Source of the DNA: QHWK01 sp035315685
GTDB lineage: Bacteria > Acidobacteriota > Vicinamibacteria > Vicinamibacterales > CAVVIG01
Reading direction: 5' to 3'
DNA length: 9,836 bases
Assembly: GCA_035315685.1 (NCBI GenBank)
Contig: DATFXR010000439.1
Span: forward strand, 1-9,836
The notes below the pieces were generated by a model, which searched no databases, was not told the DNA's origin, and saw only the letters and a list, made by a program, of their open reading frames with translations. Position numbers and translations under genes: made by a program. The first letter of the stretch is position 1; each line of letters opens with the position of its first letter. Shown one piece after another: positions 5,004-9,836 of this stretch.

Positions 5004-6974
5004 TTACCGGAGGTACTGCCGCGCGTGCGCGTCGATCTCGGCAGCCGTTGCCGCATCGCCGAGTTCGCGCGCGCGAGCGGCAGCCCGCGACGCCGTCGCC
5101 CGCGCCAGATCGACTTGACCAGCAGCCGCATAGGCGGCCGACAGCGTGTCGAGCGCGCGTGGATCGCGATTGTGCGTGCGATCGCAGACCTCGAGCGCGA
5201 GCCGCAGTGCGCGCGCGCCGTCGCGGACCCGAGGATCCCGTGCCGTCGCGAGCAAACGCGCCAGGTTGTGCTTCAGATTGACGTCGTCGGGATGGGCGTC
5301 GACGGCGTGCGACAAGACGCTCGCCGCCTCCGCCGCATCGCCCGTCTGCAGCAGCGCGAAGGCCAGCGCGTTCGGGACCTCGACGTCGCTCGAGCCGCCG
5401 TCCACGGCGACACGCAGCTCCGCAGCCGCGCCACGTAGATCTCCCCGCCGCAGCAGCAGCATTCCGCGCGCCGCCCGCGCGTGTACGCGTTTCGGGTCGA
5501 GCGCGATCGCGCGTGCGTACTCGTCGCTCGCCTCATCGGCGCGGCCGGCCGCCATCAGCTGATCGGCGTGCCGTTCTGCGCCGGAAGCCTGCAGGACGGC
5601 GAGATTCCGTCGCGCGAGATCGTGGCCCGGCACCAGCGCGAGCGTCCGTCTGTACCACTCGATTGCTTCGTCATCGCGACCCGCCTCCGCGTAGGCGACG
5701 GCGAGGTTGTAGGCCGCGATGTCGTTGCGCGGGTCGAGCTCGATCGCTCGCGTCCACAACGTAGTGGAATTCCTCCAGTACTGAACCTGCGTCGCTGTCA
5801 GGACGCCACTGGCCGCGACAACCGCGACGCTCGCAACGGCGGCTGCTGCTCCGCTGAAATCGTCCGTCAACCGGCGCGCGATCGCGACGGCAGCGACGAG
5901 CGCGAGGATCACGTTCGGCACGTACATGTAGCGATCGGCGGTCAGTTGAAGTCCGCTCGGCGTCAGCCCCGCGACCGGCCCCAGCAGAATCAAGTACGCG
6001 GCCCATGCGGCACCGATGAGCGGCCAGTGCGTGCGCAGGCGCCATGCGAGCACTGAAACCAGCGCGACGCCCGCAGCGCCGAGTGCGAGCGGCACGACCT
6101 CGACCGACGGCGAGATCGGAAGCGGATTGAGCGGCGACAGTCGCACCGGCCATACGGCCCGCCACAGGTAGACGAACGGGGCCGCGAGGGCCATCGTGAC
6201 GCGCGGCGCGAAGCCGATCTCCTGCAGCGTCGCGACGTCGCGAGCCTGCCACTCGGCGGCGGCCGCGGCTGCGGCCAGTACGGCAAACGGCGCCTTCTCG
6301 ACGAGCAGTCGGCGGATGCCCGCCCGGCGCCGATCGAGTGGATAGAAATCGGCGGTCAGCAGCACGAGCGGATATCCGAGCGCCGTCGCACGGGTCAAGA
6401 GCGACGCAGCGTACAAGGCGATCGACGCCGGCATCCGTCCGTTCACGTACGCGAGGAACGACAGAAGGAGGACGAGCAGCGACAGCACGTACGGGAAGGC
6501 GCTCGCCCAGGCCACGCTTTCCACCGACGTCGGGTGCAGCAGAAACACCAGTCCCGCAAGAACGCCGGCCGCGCGGCGCTGACGCGGTCGGAGCGGCGCG
6601 CTTCGCGTGAGTCGAACCGCCAGCGTGTAGACGAGGATGCCGTTTGCGGTGTGGACCAGCAGGCTCAGCCCGTGGCATGCAGGCGCCCACGCGCCGAATT
6701 GCGTCCTGACGGCAGACCAGACCATCCATGCGAGCGGCTGATAATGCCCCATGAACGTCGTCGAGAAGGCCCATCTCACCATCCCCGCGTTCCCGAGGTG
6801 CGGGTTGTCGAGGAGAACGCTGGGATCGTCCCAACTCACGAATTCATTACGCAGCACGGGCCAGAAGGCAGCGAGGGTGGAGAGCGCGAGCACGACGAGG
6901 TCGGTGATGGCGGCCGTCCGGCTGAAGCCGGACACGACGGCGCGACGCGGCGGCGCGCTGCGCGATTCAGGCAT
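5004..6974 (-). CDS. TMTC-like GT-C membrane protein with C-terminal TPR repeats
   Basis: This is a 656-residue protein. The ATG at 6974 is preferred; upstream in-frame starts (to 7184) would overlap the divergent qhpA gene and its promoter. The N-terminal half is a multi-span membrane region (about 22-395) with TMTC-type marks: FVSWDDPSVLLDNPHL (45-60, with the Asp49-Asp50 pair in the first external loop), HPTSVESVAWAS (147-158), TADRYMYVPNV (345-355) and YWRNSTTLWTRAIELDPRND (399-418). Residues about 405-655 are TPR repeats in a soluble domain. TMTC and related GT-C proteins transfer sugars from lipid-linked donors to proteins or glycans; the bacterial homologues are largely uncharacterised, so the role here is inferred. 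It lacks the Lys-Glu often seen before the helix ending LLTADFYPL. Residues 12-20 (AVVSGFSRT) are encoded by a dispersed palindromic repeat, so the native N-terminus may have been altered; GTG at 6935 is an alternative start. Confidence 0.82.
   Translation of the reverse strand: MPESRSAPPRRAVVSGFSRTAAITDLVVLALSTLAAFWPVLRNEFVSWDDPSVLLDNPHLGNAGMVRWAFSTTFMGHYQPLAWMVWSAVRTQFGAWAPACHGLSLLVHTANGILVYTLAVRLTRSAPLRPRQRRAAGVLAGLVFLLHPTSVESVAWASAFPYVLSLLVLLLSFLAYVNGRMPASIALYAASLLTRATALGYPLVLLTADFYPLDRRRAGIRRLLVEKAPFAVLAAAAAAAEWQARDVATLQEIGFAPRVTMALAAPFVYLWRAVWPVRLSPLNPLPISPSVEVVPLALGAAGVALVSVLAWRLRTHWPLIGAAWAAYLILLGPVAGLTPSGLQLTADRYMYVPNVILALVAAVAIARRLTDDFSGAAAAVASVAVVAASGVLTATQVQYWRNSTTLWTRAIELDPRNDIAAYNLAVAYAEAGRDDEAIEWYRRTLALVPGHDLARRNLAVLQASGAERHADQLMAAGRADEASDEYARAIALDPKRVHARAARGMLLLRRGDLRGAAAELRVAVDGGSSDVEVPNALAFALLQTGDAAEAASVLSHAVDAHPDDVNLKHNLARLLATARDPRVRDGARALRLALEVCDRTHNRDPRALDTLSAAYAAAGQVDLARATASRAAARARELGDAATAAEIDAHARQYLR
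6913..6940. repeat. Dispersed palindromic repeat inside the TMTC-like gene (VRLKPDTT/VVSGFSRT type)
   Basis: The core GTCCGGCT (6916-6923), GA, AGCCGGAC (6926-6933) is a perfect 8-bp inverted repeat with a 2-base centre. The plus strand reads AVRLKPDTT and the minus strand, in the frame of the gene, AVVSGFSRT. From memory, both peptides recur in predicted proteins from Acidobacteriota genomes, marking a REP-like element that inserts in and between genes. Its presence near residue 12-20, before the first membrane helix, fits insertion at a tolerant N-terminus. Confidence 0.55.
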
Positions 6975-6993
6975 GACAGGGCGTTTTCTCTCG

Positions 6994-7022
6994 TTGACAG
7001 CTCTACATCGTTTGTGTAGAAA
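6994..7022 (+). promoter_or_regulatory. Candidate promoter of the qhp operon
   Basis: TTGACA (6994-6999) is a perfect -35 consensus. Exactly 17 bases later TAGAAA (7017-7022) matches four of six positions of the -10. Transcription would start near 7029, leaving only about ten bases before the qhpA ATG at 7039 and no clear Shine-Dalgarno sequence. The message would be close to leaderless. The whole element fits in the 64-bp gap to the divergent TMTC-like gene. Confidence 0.6.
7002..7020. promoter_or_regulatory. Inverted repeat between -35 and -10 of the qhp promoter, candidate operator
   Basis: TCTACA (7002-7007) and TGTAGA (7015-7020) are perfect inverted repeats separated by seven bases. 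They fill the spacer and overlap the -10, the classic place for a repressor. The half-sites resemble TACA/TGTA used by BlaI/MecI/CopY-type repressors, but those normally have a shorter centre, so the family is not assigned. The binding protein is not in this window. Confidence 0.42.
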
Positions 7023-7038
7023 GTGCGTGCGTGCCGAT

Positions 7039-8805
7039 ATGACTTCAGCAATCAACCGTACGATCGTTGCGTGTTGCCTGGCGATTGTATGCGCTCCGGC
7101 GTTCGGCCAGTCACGCGACGTGCCCCAGCCCTCCACCGACGCGGCAAGCGACGAGGGCATCCCGGTCGACAGCGCGCTCGTCAAGTCGCGCTGCGGCTCC
7201 TGTCACAAGAGCGACGACAAGGGCCGCATGTCGCGCATCTCCTACCGCCGCGCGACGGCGGAGAACTGGGAGCGGACGATCAAGCGGATGGTCGCGCTCA
7301 ACCACGTGACGCTCACGCCCGAGGACGCGCGGAACGTCCTGAAGTACCTCACCGATCACCAGGGCCTCGCACCGGAAGAGCTGCGGCCGATCGCGTTCGA
7401 GGGAGAACATCGCATGGTCGAGTACAGTTACACAGCTGACGAGACCACGTCGAACCTCTGCTCGTCCTGCCACTCCATGGCCCGCGTGCTCAGCGAACGG
7501 CGGACCAAGGAGGAATGGGAGCTGCTCATCACGTTGCATCGCGCGTTGTACCCGCTCGTCGACAACCAGCCGATGAACGGTGGAAGCGGGTTCATGCGCG
7601 CGGGCGGCCGCGGCGGCGGCGGGCGCGGCAACGCGCGGGCCGGCGGGCGGGGCAGTGAACCGGCGCGCGGCACGCCGGGCGGGCCAGCCGCAGATGGAAC
7701 GCCGCCAGACGATCGGAATCCGGTCGATCGCGCGCTCGAGCATCTCGAGAAGACGCTGCCGCTCACCACGTCCGAATGGTCGGCCTGGGCGGCCGCGATG
7801 CAGCCGCCGAAGCTCGCGGGACGATGGGCGGTTACCGGAACGCAGCTCGGGAAAGGCAACCTGTACGGAGAGATGACAATCGCCGCCGATCCCGGCGCTC
7901 CGGACACGTTCACCACGCAGATCCGCTACACCGTGGCGCGTAGCGGCGAAACGATCACACGCAGCGGAAAAGCCACGGTCTTTACCGGATATCAGTGGCG
8001 CGGCCGTGCGAACGACTGGCGCGAAACGATGTTCGTGGAGCGCGACTGGAAGCAGATGTGGGGACGCTGGTTCACTGGCGCCTACGACGAGACCGGCGTC
8101 GACGTGAAGCTCACACGCGTTACGACCGAGCCGATCGTCCTCGGCGCGAACGTCTCCGCCTTGAAGACCGGGTCCGCTGGACAGAACGTCCGGATCTTCG
8201 GCGCCAACCTGCCCGGATCGGTTAGGCCTGAGGACGTCGGTCTTGGCCAAGGCGTCAAGGTCACGCGCGTCGTCAGCGCGCGGCCCGACGAGTTGTCGAT
8301 CGACGTCGATGTCGCGGCGTCGGCGCCGATCGGCGTGCGCGACGGATCGGTGGCCGGGATGGTCAAGCCGGCGCTCTTCGTCGTCTACGACAAGATCGAC
8401 GGCCTCAAGGTCATGCCGGAAGCGGGCATGGCGCGAGTAGGCGGCGCGGCGTTCCCCAAGCAGTTGCAGCAGTTCGAAGCGATCGGCATCAACAACGGTC
8501 CGGACGGAAAGCCGGACACGGCCGACGATCTCAGTCTGGGCCCGATCGACGTGAAGTGGTCGCTCGAGGAGTATCCCGCGACCTTCAACGACGACGACAC
8601 GCAGTACGTCGGCGTGCTGGATCAGACCGGACTGTTCACGCCGAACCTGGACGGTCCGAACCCGAAGCGTTCGGGCAACCGGAACAACGTGGGCGACGTG
8701 TGGGTGGTGGCCGAGCTGGGCGGCACGAAGCCGATTCGCGCGCGCGCGCACCTGCTCGTGACCGTGCCGGTGTACATGAACTGGTTCTCCGAGGCCAACA
8801 AGTGA
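7039..8805 (+). CDS. qhpA: Quinohemoprotein amine dehydrogenase alpha subunit (diheme)
   Basis: This is a 588-residue precursor. The ATG at 7039 is chosen because it starts a signal peptide (MTSAINRTIVACCLAIVCAPAFGQ) and lies just after the promoter; the frame stays open to 6751 but only across the divergent gene. Two c-type heme motifs, CGSCH (52-56) and CSSCH (141-145), mark the diheme domain that takes electrons from the quinone cofactor and passes them to a periplasmic acceptor. They are followed by beta domains II (about 238-360), III (about 365-441) and IV (about 442-588), as in QHNDH alpha subunits of Paracoccus and Pseudomonas. The precursor is longer than those enzymes (mature alpha about 490 residues, from memory), partly because of a Gly/Arg-rich segment at 181-228. 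The enzyme deaminates primary amines in the periplasm. It is first in the operon, with qhpC 49 bp downstream. Confidence 0.93.
   Translation: MTSAINRTIVACCLAIVCAPAFGQSRDVPQPSTDAASDEGIPVDSALVKSRCGSCHKSDDKGRMSRISYRRATAENWERTIKRMVALNHVTLTPEDARNVLKYLTDHQGLAPEELRPIAFEGEHRMVEYSYTADETTSNLCSSCHSMARVLSERRTKEEWELLITLHRALYPLVDNQPMNGGSGFMRAGGRGGGGRGNARAGGRGSEPARGTPGGPAADGTPPDDRNPVDRALEHLEKTLPLTTSEWSAWAAAMQPPKLAGRWAVTGTQLGKGNLYGEMTIAADPGAPDTFTTQIRYTVARSGETITRSGKATVFTGYQWRGRANDWRETMFVERDWKQMWGRWFTGAYDETGVDVKLTRVTTEPIVLGANVSALKTGSAGQNVRIFGANLPGSVRPEDVGLGQGVKVTRVVSARPDELSIDVDVAASAPIGVRDGSVAGMVKPALFVVYDKIDGLKVMPEAGMARVGGAAFPKQLQQFEAIGINNGPDGKPDTADDLSLGPIDVKWSLEEYPATFNDDDTQYVGVLDQTGLFTPNLDGPNPKRSGNRNNVGDVWVVAELGGTKPIRARAHLLVTVPVYMNWFSEANK
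7579..7722 (+). other. Gly/Arg-rich low-complexity insertion in qhpA
   Basis: Codons 181-228 encode Gly, Arg, Ala and Pro almost exclusively, including RAGGRGGGGRGNARAGGRG, then a Pro/Asp-rich end (TPPDDRNP). The segment lies between the diheme domain and beta domain II and keeps the reading frame. It is probably a disordered linker. The DNA is very GC-rich, so expansion by slippage is possible. Confidence 0.75.
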
Positions 8806-8854
8806 CGCCTGTCGGGCCGCGCGCCTCAGCGTCTCGCACGATTAGAGGAAGAGC

Positions 8855-9184
8855 ATGAAGCACCTCAAGCCAGTCAACCGCAAGGCCGTCCGCATCGAGG
8901 AGGCCACCGCACGCGATGTCGTCGCGCTGCAGCGCAACGGCGTACCGCAAATGCCGCACTTTCCGATCGGGTGCTCTCTCGTGTTCTCACCGGGATGGGA
9001 AGCGGACCATTCCGGCGGCACCGCGGGACTCTGCCAGCCCGTCGAGCGCGATATCTTCGACTGCCACATCGGCTGCTACTGGCCCGCGCAGGTGCCGGAC
9101 CAGCTCAATCACGCGCCCGATTGGACGGCGAAGTGCGCCGCCGCGCAGAAGGACTGGCGAAAACTGGATTTGATCTTCCCATGA
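8855..9184 (+). CDS. qhpC: Quinohemoprotein amine dehydrogenase gamma subunit (CTQ-bearing)
   Basis: This 109-residue precursor is the peptide that carries cysteine tryptophylquinone. Every residue modified in the Paracoccus/Pseudomonas subunit is present at the right spacing. Cys70 and Trp76 form CTQ. Thioether bridges pair Cys40-Glu49, Cys60-Asp66 and Cys74-Asp82. Asp66 is also the catalytic base position. The motifs are PGWEAD (46-51), LCQPVERD (59-66), DCHIGCYWPAQVPD (69-82) and DWRKLDLIFP (100-109). Residues 1 to about 33 are a charged leader without a hydrophobic core. In the known system the leader guides the radical-SAM maturase QhpD, is cut by protease QhpE, and the product leaves through ABC exporter QhpF. 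An extra Cys94 lies outside the bridges. AGAGGA (8844-8849) precedes the ATG. The stop overlaps the qhpB start by 4 bp (ATGA). Confidence 0.95.
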   Translation: MKHLKPVNRKAVRIEEATARDVVALQRNGVPQMPHFPIGCSLVFSPGWEADHSGGTAGLCQPVERDIFDCHIGCYWPAQVPDQLNHAPDWTAKCAAAQKDWRKLDLIFP

Positions 9185-9836
9185 CCATGAAGATGCGGCT
9201 GGTGCTCGTCGGCGCGCTCGCGGCCCTCGCGGTGCTGCCTGTTCGTACGGCTGAGAAGCGGATCAACGCCGGCAACGGCACGTTGATCATCGGCTCGTAC
9301 CCGAAGCAGTACTGGATCATCGACGAAGCCACGGAGAAGATCGTCGGCACGATCCCGTTCCAATCCGGCATTCCCCGGCGCACCTCGATCTCGCTCGATC
9401 GCAAGCGCTTCTATACGGTCGACGCGACGATGGAGAAGGTCGAAATCCTCGACATCGCGGCGCGCAAGACGCTGGATACGTTCACGTTGAGCGAGGGCAA
9501 CAAGAAGATCCGGATTCGGAGCCTCGAACCCGACCCGCTCAACCGGTTCGTCATCCTGCTGACGACGTCGACAACGAAGCTGATCGATCGGTACGAAGTG
9601 GCCGGCCCCACGCTGATCCAGTACGATCTCGGCCAGCACAAGGTCGTCCGTACGATTCCGTGGCCGAACAACGAGCCGCGGCAGAACGCGAACATCCTGT
9701 TCGCGCCGGACGGGAAGCTGATGTACCTGTTCTCGGATCAGGACATCCTGATCTACGAAACCGGTGGCTTCACACAGGCGGATAAGTGGGAGCTGTCGCG
9801 GCCGATCGAGGAGGGCTTCGGGCGGCTCGAATTCGG
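9181..9836 (+). CDS. qhpB: Quinohemoprotein amine dehydrogenase beta subunit (partial, runs off right edge)
   Basis: An open frame of 218 codons begins at the ATG overlapping the qhpC stop and has no stop before the window ends. ATGs at 9187 and 9193 are alternative starts; none has a clear Shine-Dalgarno sequence, so translation probably depends on coupling to qhpC. A short signal peptide (MKMRLVLVGALAALAVLPVRT) sends it to the periplasm. The rest reads as beta-propeller blades: LIIGSYPKQYWIIDEATEKI, TSISLDRKRFYTVDATMEKV, TLIQYDLGQHKVV and ILFAPDGKLMYLFSDQDILI. In known QHNDH the beta subunit is a seven-bladed propeller of about 340 residues that helps cover the gamma subunit active site; about two thirds is visible. 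It is identified by fold pattern plus position after qhpA and qhpC. Confidence 0.85.
   Translation, partial: MTMKMRLVLVGALAALAVLPVRTAEKRINAGNGTLIIGSYPKQYWIIDEATEKIVGTIPFQSGIPRRTSISLDRKRFYTVDATMEKVEILDIAARKTLDTFTLSEGNKKIRIRSLEPDPLNRFVILLTTSTTKLIDRYEVAGPTLIQYDLGQHKVVRTIPWPNNEPRQNANILFAPDGKLMYLFSDQDILIYETGGFTQADKWELSRPIEEGFGRLEF

Noticed and set aside
7002..7020. Assignment of the qhp dyad as a BlaI/MecI operator
   Set aside because: Half-sites look similar, but the 7-bp centre is longer than expected for that family and no such repressor gene is in the window.
6751..7038. 96-codon upstream extension of qhpA
   Set aside because: It overlaps the divergent TMTC-like gene, passes through the palindromic repeat and the promoter, and would bury the signal peptide. 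The ATG at 7039 explains all signals.
6975..7184. 70-codon upstream extension of the TMTC-like protein
   Set aside because: It would run through the qhp promoter and into qhpA. The extra residues have no membrane or domain character.
7111..8751. 546-codon open frame on the minus strand opposite qhpA
   Set aside because: Arg/His/Ala-rich translation without domains, opposite a gene with clear heme motifs and a signal peptide.

Overview
The window is high-GC bacterial DNA with dense coding. Its gene content points to Acidobacteriota, probably a Vicinamibacteria-like lineage. The pointers are sulfatase-fold proteins with TPR tails, a TMTC-like membrane/TPR protein, what looks like the end of an outer-membrane beta-barrel, and a short dispersed palindrome read as VRLKPDTT on one strand and VVSGFSRT on the other. 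The lineage is inferred from recalled patterns; no search was run.

Layout. Bases 2-34 (+) are the last codons of a gene ending in LQLGARIKF, probably an outer-membrane receptor. A strong hairpin (41-73) separates it from a convergent two-gene minus-strand operon (4378 down to 58). The operon encodes two paralogous sulfatase-fold/TPR proteins. The upstream one is membrane-anchored and the downstream one is a predicted lipoprotein; the genes overlap by 11 bp and both start with GTG. In both proteins the formylglycine Cys/Ser position is Thr, so ordinary sulfatase activity is doubtful. A 110-bp divergent control region (4379-4488) holds two candidate -10 boxes and a shared dyad. It leads to a small exported protein of unknown function (4489-4890, +). 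That gene converges on a TMTC-like GT-C/TPR membrane protein (6974-5004, -) across a 113-bp gap holding a hairpin and an array of ten GACT-headed 7-8 bp units.

From 6975 to the right edge the plus strand carries a quinohemoprotein amine dehydrogenase (QHNDH) operon behind a candidate TTGACA-N17-TAGAAA promoter that encloses an inverted repeat. The genes are qhpA (diheme alpha subunit), qhpC (gamma subunit carrying the cysteine tryptophylquinone site and all the thioether-bridge residues) and qhpB (beta-propeller beta subunit, cut by the window edge). Together they would form a periplasmic enzyme that oxidises primary amines and passes electrons through two c-type hemes to a soluble acceptor. 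The radical-SAM maturase gene qhpD, which lies between qhpA and qhpC in Paracoccus, is absent from that position; only 49 bp separate the two genes. The alpha subunit also carries an unusual Gly/Arg-rich insertion.

No rRNA, tRNA, insertion sequence or CRISPR array was seen. The most distinctive content is the rearranged qhp operon, the Thr-type sulfatase/TPR pair and the GACT repeat array. Long open frames antisense to the real genes are GC-rich shadows.
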